Assembly (NCBI RefSeq): GCF_014705615.1
Contig: NZ_JACXJA010000032.1
Location: 1-64,000, forward strand
DNA: 64,000 bases
Reading direction: 5' to 3'
Origin: Paenibacillus oceani
GTDB lineage: Bacteria; Bacillota; Bacilli; Paenibacillales; NBRC-103111
Below the pieces are notes generated by a model. That model worked only from the letters and a program-made list of their open reading frames with translations. It did not search any database and was not told where the DNA came from. This document shows, piece after piece, positions 45,124 through 54,336 of this stretch. The stretch's first letter is position 1; each line of letters starts with the position of its first letter. The position numbers were made by a program, and so were the translations under genes.

Positions 45124-47211
45124 CTACACCAGTTCGGTTCGCAATGTTCCGTCATTGTTGATCGACAGCCTGTATGTTTTGCTGCCATCCGGTGTCATCA
45201 TGACGATCCCTTCCGTTACATGGAGCTGCTTCCACCGTTGTGCAGCCTCCCCAAGCGAAGCGGTTCCGTCCTGCTTGGGCAGCACATTTGCACTCAACAC
45301 CGCATCCCCAGTCGCGGCTAGCCGCAGCTTTACATCGCCCTGGACCCGCAGCTCATGTCCATTCTTACTCTCAAGCACCATCGGCCCGCTTACCTGGTTA
45401 ATTGCACCGAATATTTCGACGTTCGCACCCGGCGTCACGGCCAGCGCATCTTTCCCTTCGCCGTTTTGCAGCTTCGTCCGCGCGGAGAGCGGCGCTTTGA
45501 GCAAGAAATCCGTTTCGCTCGTCTGGGGCATCGTCTCGTAACTGTCAAACATATATCTCGGGTTAAAAAAGCCTGTATCCGTGTAACGTACCGACGATTG
45601 CCGCTTGAATTTGGGCGCTTTGTCGACACTGCTGCATTCGGTCGCCAAAAAGTATACATTATTCGTCTGTCCGCTCGGGTATGGACCGCGCGCCTGAGTG
45701 GTATTGCGCCACGGCGCTGCGATCATCCGACCGCCGCCGAGCTTGCCATCGTAACGTGCGCCAGACTCGAAGTAGCTCCCGATAAACTGGATATCGAACG
45801 CTTCGTGCAGATGGAGCAGCACATCTTCATGCCCTTGAATCGTGCAGCTAATAAATTTGAACCCGCGCAGGGACGTCCCGCTCATCTCGATGTTTTTGGA
45901 TACGCCGAGCCCGATCGCGTTATGGCTAGCCGCGCGCTTGGACGCATGCTCCAGTCCCGCGATATAACAGTTGATATACGTGGAGCCAGCGTATCCGGTA
46001 CTATATGGCGAGATGCGCACCTCATCCCCCACTTTGCCTAGTAGTGCCGGATCGATCGTCAAACCGTAAAGCGTCATCCGGTCGCCGGACACACTCGTGC
46101 TCGTGTAATCCAACGTTTTACTGCCGAATTTGATCCGTCCCGCGGCACCGAGCGGGCTGCTGCTCCACCACGGAATATCCAGCGTGTAGTTCCCAGCAGT
46201 CCCGCCAAAGGCAAGCGAGCGGTACAAGTCGCCTCCGCGTACACAGACGCCTGTCAATCCTTGGAACACGCAGTCGTAAAACCGGTTCCGCTCCGCTCCC
46301 GCGTTGTTGTATTCCGTTCCCAAACCGCCCGCGCCAATCAGGTTCGCTGCGATGCGCCAATACCCGACCACCTGCACGTTGTGAACGGCGATATCCTGAG
46401 CATTGTCTAGATACAGACCGACATCCCATTCATCGCCAAGCGTAAACGTCGTTTTGTTGTTGTAGCCGTTCAAGCCGTCGAAATTTGGTACGATGCGCAA
46501 ATGGCGGATGGCCGCGAATTGGCTTCCTTTCGGCACGTATACCGCGACCGAGAACGGCCGCACTGTTGCCGCTTGCCCTGGCGACGCATCCCCCAGACGG
46601 AAATTGGTCAAGCTGTACACCGCATCTTGATGGTCGGGAAGTGTGTCTGTATGGGTCAGTACACCACCGGAAGGAAACAAATCGGTCGCATACGTCAGCG
46701 AGTACGTCTTTGCCCCCGTGCCGGTAAACCGCAGTTCCGATGCCGCAGGCAGCTTCGTCCGGTTCGGAAACGGAATGTCCCAGGCGCCAACGCCCGCTCC
46801 TTCCAACGTGACACTCGTATGAAGCACAAGCGTGTCTGTCACCTTGTACACGCCTGGAGGAAGGTAGACGATACCGCCTCCCGCAGAGGCGCATTGATCG
46901 ATCGCGGACTGGATCGCCGCCGTATCGTCGTGCACGTCGTCCCCATGCGCGCCTTGCTCCCGGACGTTCCATATACCGTGCTCCACTCCCGTGCTCCCGT
47001 CGCCTCCGCCTCCATACACAGATGCGGTTACAGTCCCAACAGCAGCGGAAACGGGCAGTGCGCTTGTCCGCCCGATTCCGCCTGCCGCCAACACAACGCC
47101 AGCAGCCCCAATTGAAGCAAGCAATCCTCTGCGGCTTATTTTGTGGCTCGTGCCCTTCAGCAACGGCTCCTCGATTGCCCTCGTTTCCGTCTCCTTACGG
47201 TGTTCGCTCAT
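45124..47211 (-). CDS. Tat-exported pectate-lyase-fold protein
   Basis: A 695-residue secreted protein with a twin-arginine signal (SRRGLLASIG, about 26-35, after a long N-region). The first half contains the Pectate_lyase_3 pattern VREQGAHGDDVHDDTAAIQS and IVYLPPGVYKVTDTLVL, typical of beta-helix glycan lyases, hydrolases and tail-spike-like proteins. The activity is not assignable. The C-terminal stretch (about 600-695, NGHELRVQGDVKLRLAATGD and TASLGEAAQRWKQLHV) resembles phage tail-spike ends. It lies 76 bases after an SBP gene. Confidence 0.85.
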   Translation of the reverse strand: MSEHRKETETRAIEEPLLKGTSHKISRRGLLASIGAAGVVLAAGGIGRTSALPVSAAVGTVTASVYGGGGDGSTGVEHGIWNVREQGAHGDDVHDDTAAIQSAIDQCASAGGGIVYLPPGVYKVTDTLVLHTSVTLEGAGVGAWDIPFPNRTKLPAASELRFTGTGAKTYSLTYATDLFPSGGVLTHTDTLPDHQDAVYSLTNFRLGDASPGQAATVRPFSVAVYVPKGSQFAAIRHLRIVPNFDGLNGYNNKTTFTLGDEWDVGLYLDNAQDIAVHNVQVVGYWRIAANLIGAGGLGTEYNNAGAERNRFYDCVFQGLTGVCVRGGDLYRSLAFGGTAGNYTLDIPWWSSSPLGAAGRIKFGSKTLDYTSTSVSGDRMTLYGLTIDPALLGKVGDEVRISPYSTGYAGSTYINCYIAGLEHASKRAASHNAIGLGVSKNIEMSGTSLRGFKFISCTIQGHEDVLLHLHEAFDIQFIGSYFESGARYDGKLGGGRMIAAPWRNTTQARGPYPSGQTNNVYFLATECSSVDKAPKFKRQSSVRYTDTGFFNPRYMFDSYETMPQTSETDFLLKAPLSARTKLQNGEGKDALAVTPGANVEIFGAINQVSGPMVLESKNGHELRVQGDVKLRLAATGDAVLSANVLPKQDGTASLGEAAQRWKQLHVTEGIVMMTPDGSKTYRLSINNDGTLRTELV

Positions 47212-47287
47212 GGCCGTTCGCTCCCTTCGACTATATTCTCGATCCCAAACTACACCATTCCTTTTCGATCAGTTATAGGCAAGCCCG

Positions 47288-48640
47288 TTACTTGCCGATG
47301 GCGGACAACTGCTTGGCAATGTCCAAATGAATTTGTTCCTCTGCTTCGCGCAGCGCGGAGTTGACGTCTTTGCCGTTAAAAAACTCTTCGAACTTTTTGC
47401 GCAAAATAACGTTGCTGCTCGTGTTGAATGGCGAGTACTGCTTCGGCTGCGCCGGCTGGCTCAGTAAAAACGCTTTCATATTCTTGTCTTTCAAATAGTC
47501 GACGTCCTGTCCCAACTGCTGCTGCAGTTGCTTGTCCGCAAGCGGCGTCATCCGTCCCTGTTCACGCACGATTTTGCGCTGTACTTCTAGTGAAGTCACT
47601 ACATCAAGCACCTGCATCGCCGACTCCTTGTGCTTGCTCGTCTTCGTAATCAAGAACACCGATGGGGTGAGCGCTCCGGATACGTTCGGCTGCCCGGTAA
47701 AGCTCGGGTACTGGACCAGATCCCAGTTCAAGCCGTTTTTCGGGTGAAAATATTGCGCAGACGTATACAAAATGTTGTTCGTCGGGTCCATGGCCAGCGT
47801 CTTGTCCACAAGGAACGACCGTTGTCCGGTATCGTTCAATTTATCCGGCGCATTATTCGGCAGCGACCAGATCGTCTTCGCCGTCTCGAACGCTCGCTTC
47901 CAGCCGTCCGTCTGCACCGACGCTTTGTTCGTCCTGCCGTCTACCGGCAGCTGCGACAGCGACATCGCCATCCGGTCCACAACATCGGCGCTGAGTCCGC
48001 GATATACTTTTCCATCTTCTGTACGCGATACTTTCTTCGCAATTTCAATCATTTCGTCCCACGTCATCCCGTCCTTCGGGTACGCAACCCCGAACTTGTC
48101 GAACAAATCTTTGTTGTAGAACGTTGCCATCCCGCCGCTCTCAAACGGTAGTCCATACAGCTCCGTTCCGCCGGTTGTGGCGCGAATCGCTTCTAACGGC
48201 GCCGGATCAAAACGGCCAAGGTCAAAACGCAGCGTCTTAGCAAGCGGCTCAAGATCAAACAGCAGCTCCTTGTCCGCATACGACAGCATCTCACCGTTCC
48301 AATTGTAAATGATGTCCGGTGTACGCCCTTGCGCCATCAGATCTTCCAAATACGACCCCTTCGCGCGTTTGATAATGTCCAGTGTAATGTGCGGATACTT
48401 TGCCTTTAACGGGTCGAGAATAAAGTTCTGCTGGTTGTCTTCCGGTCCGAAGGTCATATCGAAAAAAAGCGTCAGCTTGACCGGTGTCGTATCGACAATA
48501 AAGCCGCCTGCCTGCTGCTCGGTTCCGTTCGGTTGCCCTCCTGCTTCCCCAGGCTGCGGATCTGCTTGCTTCGCACTGCACCCTGCCAGCGCAATCGCAG
48601 CGCCAATGGCGCACAACGCTTGTTTGTTCCATGTACCCAT
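47288..48640 (-). CDS. CUT1-type solute-binding lipoprotein
   Basis: A 450-residue extracellular sugar-binding protein with lipobox LAGC (Cys21). Family 1 features include TFYNKDLFDKFGVAYPKDGM and the C-terminal NSALREAEEQIHLD motif. AAGGGGG lies before the ATG. It lies 51 bases after the DUF4091 gene and is followed by a Tat-exported beta-helix gene. No permease is present. Together with its paralogues it forms the most repeated gene type of this region. Confidence 0.92.
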   Translation of the reverse strand: MGTWNKQALCAIGAAIALAGCSAKQADPQPGEAGGQPNGTEQQAGGFIVDTTPVKLTLFFDMTFGPEDNQQNFILDPLKAKYPHITLDIIKRAKGSYLEDLMAQGRTPDIIYNWNGEMLSYADKELLFDLEPLAKTLRFDLGRFDPAPLEAIRATTGGTELYGLPFESGGMATFYNKDLFDKFGVAYPKDGMTWDEMIEIAKKVSRTEDGKVYRGLSADVVDRMAMSLSQLPVDGRTNKASVQTDGWKRAFETAKTIWSLPNNAPDKLNDTGQRSFLVDKTLAMDPTNNILYTSAQYFHPKNGLNWDLVQYPSFTGQPNVSGALTPSVFLITKTSKHKESAMQVLDVVTSLEVQRKIVREQGRMTPLADKQLQQQLGQDVDYLKDKNMKAFLLSQPAQPKQYSPFNTSSNVILRKKFEEFFNGKDVNSALREAEEQIHLDIAKQLSAIGK

Positions 48641-48691
48641 CTGTAAAAAACCCCCTTATTATCATGTTGTTTCCACCTGCTGCACCTGCCG

Positions 48692-50407
48692 TTATACAAG
48701 GCGCAGCAATGCATCATACGCGTCTTCGGTCAAACGATACAGCTCCGTACTACACTTTCGCGCGTTAGGATCAAGCTCGCACGGATCGGCAAATAACATC
48801 ACATGATCGACCGCCTGCTGCACGTCGCTTCCGCGTCCGGCCGCTTTTAACAGCTGCATCAGCTCATAGTCCCGGATCCCGCGCTGCAGCCACTTGTACC
48901 GAAGCGACAGCTGTGGCTTGCCCGCTGCACCGGGATAGACGAAATTGGCGTCTCCTGCCTTCCAGATCGGTGAGCGGTACGACAACTTCCGCAATGGATC
49001 GTCAACCCACGCCGTGTAGTTCCAGCGCAAGAAGCCATCAAGCCCCAGCTTCTCGACGAGCCAAGGGATAAGGCGGGATTCCAGCGCAGGCGAGCGCAAA
49101 AACGTATTCGGAATATCCGGGTTGCATGCCAAGTAGTATAGCGTCCTGCTGCCGGGCTTCGCTTGATGGCGGACGAGCTTCTCCCGTGCTGCACCAATAC
49201 TGGATAACACCGGAACGTAGTCGTTCACCTCCGATGTCAACTGCTCCATAATCGATGTACTGTGTATCGCGATTTTGTAGCGAAATGCAGGCGCAATATG
49301 CCGCAGCCTTTCCAGGCGCTTCTGAAACAACGGGACATCTCCCGGCTCATCCGCAAGCACACGGACACGGTCGATCCAGCCGTGAGAAGCGAGATGTGCC
49401 TCCAACGCACGAATGTAATGTTCCAATTGCTCCTGCTGACGCATAAAGCGGTACGTTCCGGTCGCTGCATCGTAATACCGAACGCGAATGCCGTCCGGAT
49501 ATCCTTCGACAATTGCACCGTAACCTGCATCGATATCCTGCCAAATGTTCAGCAGCCCGAACAGCTCAATCTCGGCACGGATGCCATGCGTCTCTCCCAG
49601 CGCCACATACCGGTTGAGCGCTGTGTAATCGTAATGAAAAGTCCCGCTTCGATCCCTTTTCACGCCAACGATGCTGTACTCAAACAGATTGGACGGTTCT
49701 CGGTCCCGATGGGAAAATTGCCCCGACCACGGAATTTCAGATACGACGACAGACAACGCTTTTTGTCCCAGTTGCCCCATGCTTGCCAAATAAGCATCCA
49801 GTACGGCGAAATGATCCTCCGACCACAATGTCGTACCGGACTTACGTGCAATGTTCGCGTTGTGCTGCCACAAATCGAGATAGAACGAGTAATGCTCAGG
49901 TTCGGGCAGTACCGCTTCCTTGACGTTCAACACGAAGGTGCACGCGCCTAGCAATTGCTCATCCTCAAACATCGTATGGGAATACAGTCGCACAGTTCCC
50001 ATATAAGTTCCGCTCGGTGTATCCGCGGATGCCGTACACTCGATCCAAACCGGCTGTAGCGTACGTTCTTCCACAAACAACTCCGGTGCATCCAACAGCA
50101 CGTCCGCTTTCTGTGTCCGGTCGTCATCTTCGACAAAGCCGATCAGGCGCACATCTACGGTAAGCGGTTCATCGATATCCACTTCCACGCGGACGATCGG
50201 CAGTGGACCTCCTTTCCAGAACAGCGGATCGGTATGCGTCGTCAGCAAAAAAGGTTCTTGTGACGCGACGACGCACTGCACCGCTGTGCTGTCCCTCCTG
50301 CAGCACATCACCTCCAGTTGTTTCGTTTGTGTTTGTTTCACCAACTGCGACCATGGCTGATACCCTTTAATTGCTTTGTAAAACATGGACTGTAGTCCGT
50401 AATACAT
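48692..50407 (-). CDS. DUF4091 domain protein (glycoside-hydrolase-like)
   Basis: A 571-residue protein without a signal peptide. The N-terminal part is a beta-sandwich (about 60-165, IWxExTASADTPSGTYMGTV pattern). The central part resembles a TIM-barrel hydrolase (RVRVLADEPGDVPLFQKRL). The C-terminal DUF4091 domain is recognised by GFLRWNYTAWVDDP, FVYPG and SLRYKWLQRGIRDYELMQLL. The reaction is unknown; related proteins sit in polysaccharide loci. The cytosolic location suggests action on imported fragments. It opens the unit DUF4091, SBP, beta-helix and is divergent from an AraC gene. Confidence 0.85.
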   Translation of the reverse strand: MYYGLQSMFYKAIKGYQPWSQLVKQTQTKQLEVMCCRRDSTAVQCVVASQEPFLLTTHTDPLFWKGGPLPIVRVEVDIDEPLTVDVRLIGFVEDDDRTQKADVLLDAPELFVEERTLQPVWIECTASADTPSGTYMGTVRLYSHTMFEDEQLLGACTFVLNVKEAVLPEPEHYSFYLDLWQHNANIARKSGTTLWSEDHFAVLDAYLASMGQLGQKALSVVVSEIPWSGQFSHRDREPSNLFEYSIVGVKRDRSGTFHYDYTALNRYVALGETHGIRAEIELFGLLNIWQDIDAGYGAIVEGYPDGIRVRYYDAATGTYRFMRQQEQLEHYIRALEAHLASHGWIDRVRVLADEPGDVPLFQKRLERLRHIAPAFRYKIAIHSTSIMEQLTSEVNDYVPVLSSIGAAREKLVRHQAKPGSRTLYYLACNPDIPNTFLRSPALESRLIPWLVEKLGLDGFLRWNYTAWVDDPLRKLSYRSPIWKAGDANFVYPGAAGKPQLSLRYKWLQRGIRDYELMQLLKAAGRGSDVQQAVDHVMLFADPCELDPNARKCSTELYRLTEDAYDALLRLV

Positions 50408-50548
50408 CGGTTCATCCCCTATTCATTGCGAAGCACCAATCCATTCCCCTGCCTCGCGTTTGTTCTGCTATTCGCGCGCTTCTCTAGGCAGGTTTTCAAA
50501 AGGACTGTATACTTAAAGTACCATTTGGGCATAGACGGGGGAATGGAA

Positions 50549-51415
50549 ATGGCGGCCAAATACATGGATTATAGGATTAGTTCGAAACCGCTGCAAATTA
50601 TCGGGCTGAAGGTCGAGAAGAGCATGCTGGAAATGAAGTCATTGACAATTCTCGATGTCGGTTTTTTGCCAGGCCGGACATCGTTTCGAAGAGATGCGGT
50701 TTTTATGAATAAATGGGCGGTCATCTTTATTGCAGGCGGAGCGGGGACGTACCAGGTTAACGATGGTGAAAAGCAGCAAGTAAAAGCTAACAGCCTTTTT
50801 ATGTTTTATCCGGGGGCCGTTTTTCACTATGGGCCAGATCCGGGGGGCTTTTGGGACGAGTATTATTTTACAATTGAAGGGCCGCGCATACAGGAGTGGC
50901 TCGATTCATGGTTGTTTGAATCAGGGACGGTTCAGCCGGTTCAGAGCGATGAAGACCAGCAGAACAAGATCGAGCGGATCTTTATGCTAATGGATAGCGG
51001 AGTGCCGATCAATGTCGATCGCGCGGCGATGCTGCTGGAGTCGCTGCTGTTTGAATTTATGATGCACGCCCGGTCGGCGCCGCAAACGCACAAAAACGAA
51101 GATACGCTCTCCCTGCTTGACGACATCGCCAAAACGCTGTATCGCCCGTTTCAACCCGAGCAGTTGTGCGCCCGCCACCACATATCGATCTCCACTTTGA
51201 AACGAACGTTGAAAAAGGTGACCGGCTACCCGTTGCACGAATATGTTCACCGGCTCAAAGTGGCAGAAGCGAAAAAGCTGCTGATCAGCACTGAGCGTAC
51301 ATTTAAGGTGATCGCTACGGCGCTCGGATATCGCGACGTCTTCTATTTCTCCCGTTTGTTCAAAAAGTACGCCGGCATGTCGCCGCGCCACTACAAGATG
51401 ACGAACGGCAGTTAG
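50549..51415 (+). CDS. AraC family transcriptional regulator
   Basis: About 288 residues with an AraC-type sugar-binding/dimerisation domain (about 30-160, VIFIAGGAGTYQVNDGEKQQ) and a C-terminal helix-turn-helix (about 185-285, ISTLKRTLKKVTGYPLHEYV and YRDVFYFSRLFKKYAGMSPRHY). The ATG at 50549 is seven bases after GGGGG. The open frame extends to 50426 but without a suitable site. It is divergent from the DUF4091-SBP-beta-helix unit, its likely target. Confidence 0.9.
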   Translation: MAAKYMDYRISSKPLQIIGLKVEKSMLEMKSLTILDVGFLPGRTSFRRDAVFMNKWAVIFIAGGAGTYQVNDGEKQQVKANSLFMFYPGAVFHYGPDPGGFWDEYYFTIEGPRIQEWLDSWLFESGTVQPVQSDEDQQNKIERIFMLMDSGVPINVDRAAMLLESLLFEFMMHARSAPQTHKNEDTLSLLDDIAKTLYRPFQPEQLCARHHISISTLKRTLKKVTGYPLHEYVHRLKVAEAKKLLISTERTFKVIATALGYRDVFYFSRLFKKYAGMSPRHYKMTNGS

Positions 51416-51538
51416 CGTGTCTGGAATGAGATAGCCTTTGCTGTAGCGGATGAATTGGCGGATTTTCCGGAAGGCGGCTGGAATTACCCCCAGTCAATAC
51501 CGGCTGAAGTTTCAAACCATCGATGCTCGCGGCAGACC

Positions 51539-51574
51539 AAAAAGCCCGAAGATCCCACAGGCTCGATCTTCAGG
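51539..51574 (-). terminator. Terminator of the MerR-methyltransferase gene
   Basis: An 11-bp stem with one mismatch (51544-51554 with 51564-51574) is followed on the minus strand by five T residues. It lies about 50 bases after the stop at 51623. Confidence 0.6.
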
Positions 51575-51622
51575 CAAAAGCTTGGTCCGATCCGTACCGG
51601 CGGCGGTTCACTTCTCCCCCGA

Positions 51623-52849
51623 TTAATCGCGAAACGCTACAAACAATCCGACATCCTTTGTAATCGATATGGCCCCGTTCGCCCGGATCGACTCGTTCAG
51701 CATCGCCTCCAGCTTGGACAAGCGGCTGTCCGTAAAATTTTCCCGGCCTTCGGGAGTGGTCCGGATGTAGTCGATCAGCGGCTTCGCATCCGTGACCTGC
51801 AAACCGTCCTCGTAACGCAACAAACGGATTCGGACGAAACCTGCAGCGTCCAGTTGGTCTTCTCCATTGTCCAATCCAAACTCGCAGGCAAAATCTTGAC
51901 GTCCGAAATCATAGCTCGGATTCAATTGACTTAGGAATCCTTCGACTTCGTTCATGTGACGCTTTCCCATCGTCGAGGCGAACAGCATGCCCCCGGGCTT
52001 CAGCACGCGCCGGATTTCTTTCAACGATTGGTGGCGTTCGCTCACATGATAGAGCATATGGTTGGCCAGCACGGCATCGAAGCTGTTGTCCGGAAACGGG
52101 ATCGAGCGGGCGTCAGCCGGCATCAAGCGGAATCGGTCGGCGTTATTTTTCAGCCCCTCCCTGGCGTCGTTCAGCATTCCCTCGGACAGGTCGGTCAGCG
52201 TAATGTCCCAGTCTTCCGGAATCCGGTCCATATTGCGCTGCCACAACGTTCCGTCCCCGCAGCCCAACTCCAGGACGGCCCCGCGTTCCGGGATTTTCAA
52301 TTGGTCGAACAGCCAGTGGTGCCATTTGTACGGATTGACGCAGAAGTCGTCATGCAATCGAATCCTCGTCTGCAGGTTGAAGGCGTTCTCGTATTCCTGG
52401 TTCACCACCCGGATGATCGAGGCGAACAGCTCCCAGGCGGGACTGCTTTCCTCGGTCCCTGCAGCGGGTTCCTCACCTTCCCGCTTCGCATAATCCAGCC
52501 CTTCCAGCAGCGACAGCGTCTCCTTGATCGTTTTCTGGACGAGGCGGAGATGCTCCATCTTTTGGCCGATAATCGTACTTTGAACCCGCAACGATTCCTT
52601 GAGATCCTCCTCGTGCCCTTCGCTCCGAACGATGGCCCTGATCTCGTCGATGGTCAACCCGATATACTTCAGCGTTAATATGCGTTGAAGCCGTGCCAAA
52701 TCCAGCTTCGAATAGTAGCGGTGCCCCGAACCGGTTCGGTGGCTCGGATGCAGCAGCCCTACTTTATCGTAAAATCGGATCGTGCGGACCGTCACGCCTG
52801 CCTTGTCCGCGAATTGTCCAGCGGTCATCCATTCTTCTCGCAGCTCCAT
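51623..52849 (-). CDS. MerR-type regulator fused to a SAM methyltransferase
   Basis: A 408-residue fusion. Residues 8-75 form a MerR winged helix (FADKAGVTVRTIRFYDKVGL and SGHRYYSKLDLARLQRI), followed by a coiled-coil dimerisation helix (about 80-120). Residues about 165-320 form a class I methyltransferase with motif I VLELGCGDGTLW (from 192) and the later ANHMLYHVSERHQSLKEIRR and LKPGGMLFASTMGKR. The domain could act as a SAM or ligand sensor, or be an active enzyme induced by its own regulator. GGGGGCG lies before the ATG. It probably autoregulates. Confidence 0.9.
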   Translation of the reverse strand: MELREEWMTAGQFADKAGVTVRTIRFYDKVGLLHPSHRTGSGHRYYSKLDLARLQRILTLKYIGLTIDEIRAIVRSEGHEEDLKESLRVQSTIIGQKMEHLRLVQKTIKETLSLLEGLDYAKREGEEPAAGTEESSPAWELFASIIRVVNQEYENAFNLQTRIRLHDDFCVNPYKWHHWLFDQLKIPERGAVLELGCGDGTLWQRNMDRIPEDWDITLTDLSEGMLNDAREGLKNNADRFRLMPADARSIPFPDNSFDAVLANHMLYHVSERHQSLKEIRRVLKPGGMLFASTMGKRHMNEVEGFLSQLNPSYDFGRQDFACEFGLDNGEDQLDAAGFVRIRLLRYEDGLQVTDAKPLIDYIRTTPEGRENFTDSRLSKLEAMLNESIRANGAISITKDVGLFVAFRD

Positions 52850-52951
52850 ATACGCCCCCTGCCGGTCTCCTGTAAGACTTTACTATACAACACTCGTCAG
52901 CTCCATGAACAGCCCTGCCAATGGCAGGATATCAGGACGTCGCCGAGTCGA

Positions 52952-54109
52952 CTAAGCCTGAAACTGCGCGGGAAGCCCGGGAACGAATCCGAAATGGCGG
53001 GCAACGATCTGCACGATGCGCCTCGAAGCCCTTCCGTCACCAAACGGATTGTGGGCGCTCGCCATCGAAGCGTAATAATCCGTATCCGTAAGAAGTCTGC
53101 TCGCCGCCGCATGGATGGCCTCCTCATCCGTCCCGGCAAGATGCACAGCGTTAGCCGCAACCGCTTCGGGCCGCTCCGTCGTATCCCGCATCAGCACAAG
53201 CGGCTTGTGGAAGACGACCGCTTCTTCCTGGAGGCCTCCGGAATCGCTGAGCACCAGATCCGAGCGGGACAGCAGATTCATCATATCGGGATAATCGATC
53301 GGTTCCAGCAAATGAATGCGTTCATGCCCCGCCAGGATAGGATACGCGACTTCCCGGACGGCCGGGCTTAAATGAACGGGGTAAATGACCGACAGATCCG
53401 GATACTCGTCGGCAATCCGCCGCACAGCGTGAAACATTTGGCGCATCGGCGATCCATAGTTTTCCTTGCGGTGGGCCGTCATCGTCAGCACTTTACCCGG
53501 TTGACGGAGCAGACGATTGAGCCGGTCTTCATGAAATACATAATCGGAGCGGCACGTTTTCATGGCGGCATCCACGCCTGTTTGTCCCGTCACATAAATA
53601 TGTTGCTCCGGATAACCTTCCCGGATCAGATTGTGTCTGCTCCCGGCAGTAGGTGCGAATAACAGATCAGCCACAACGTCAATAATTTTACGGTTCACCT
53701 CTTCGGGCCAAGGGGAGTACTTGTGGTGAGAACGCAGTCCCGCTTCCACATGTCCGACCGGGATCTTGTGGAAAAAAGCGGCCATCCCGCCGCACACGGC
53801 CGTTTGGGTATCTCCGTGAACCAGGACGAGATCCGGCCTTTCTGCGGAGATGACTTGATCCAATCCGGTTACGGCTGCGGATGTAACATAGGCGAGCGAC
53901 TGGTTTTCCCTCATGAGCGCCAAGTCGACATCGGGACGAATCCCGAAATGAGAGAGCGCCTGCTCCAACTGCTCCCGATGCTGCCCCGTTACCACCACTT
54001 TCGTTTCGAACCACTCCGGATGTTTGTTGAATTCCTGAATCACCGGGCCCATCTTCGTCGCTTCCGGACGCGTACCGAAAATCACCATTACTTTTTTACG
54101 CGTGGTCAT
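52952..54109 (-). CDS. wecB: UDP-N-acetylglucosamine 2-epimerase (non-hydrolysing)
   Basis: A 385-residue cytosolic enzyme interconverting UDP-GlcNAc and UDP-ManNAc for cell-wall or capsular polymers. The signatures are complete: GTRPEATKMGPV (12-23), VHGDTQTA (97-104), HVEAGLRSHHKYSPWPEEVNR (120-140, with the catalytic-site His/Glu), TAHRKENYG, and SDSGGLQEEA for nucleotide binding. GGGGGAAGG lies before the ATG. Bacillus homologues are also called mnaA. It appears to be a single-gene unit; Paenibacillus often has more than one copy. Confidence 0.93.
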   Translation of the reverse strand: MTTRKKVMVIFGTRPEATKMGPVIQEFNKHPEWFETKVVVTGQHREQLEQALSHFGIRPDVDLALMRENQSLAYVTSAAVTGLDQVISAERPDLVLVHGDTQTAVCGGMAAFFHKIPVGHVEAGLRSHHKYSPWPEEVNRKIIDVVADLLFAPTAGSRHNLIREGYPEQHIYVTGQTGVDAAMKTCRSDYVFHEDRLNRLLRQPGKVLTMTAHRKENYGSPMRQMFHAVRRIADEYPDLSVIYPVHLSPAVREVAYPILAGHERIHLLEPIDYPDMMNLLSRSDLVLSDSGGLQEEAVVFHKPLVLMRDTTERPEAVAANAVHLAGTDEEAIHAAASRLLTDTDYYASMASAHNPFGDGRASRRIVQIVARHFGFVPGLPAQFQA

Positions 54110-54232
54110 GGAACCTTCCCCCTTTGAATTGGTGCTGTAACCAAGCGTAAAGGGTGACCATACGTCACATGCAAGGAAAAAATAAAAAAGCTTTTCAGTG
54201 GCAAAGCGACGTGTTTGTCGCCAGAGGTGTAC

Positions 54233-54276
54233 AAAAGAAAAAGCCTGGAGATAAGGTTGATCTTATCTTCAAGCTT
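54233..54276 (-). terminator. Terminator of the VOC gene at 54337
   Basis: A 15-bp stem with one mismatch (54241-54255 with 54262-54276) is followed on the minus strand by a T-rich tail. It is 60 bases after the stop. Confidence 0.65.
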
Positions 54277-54336
54277 CATTCGGCTTCACACTGTTTTTCT
54301 GTTTCTATTTCAGTTAAATCTTCTTTTTAACGTCAC

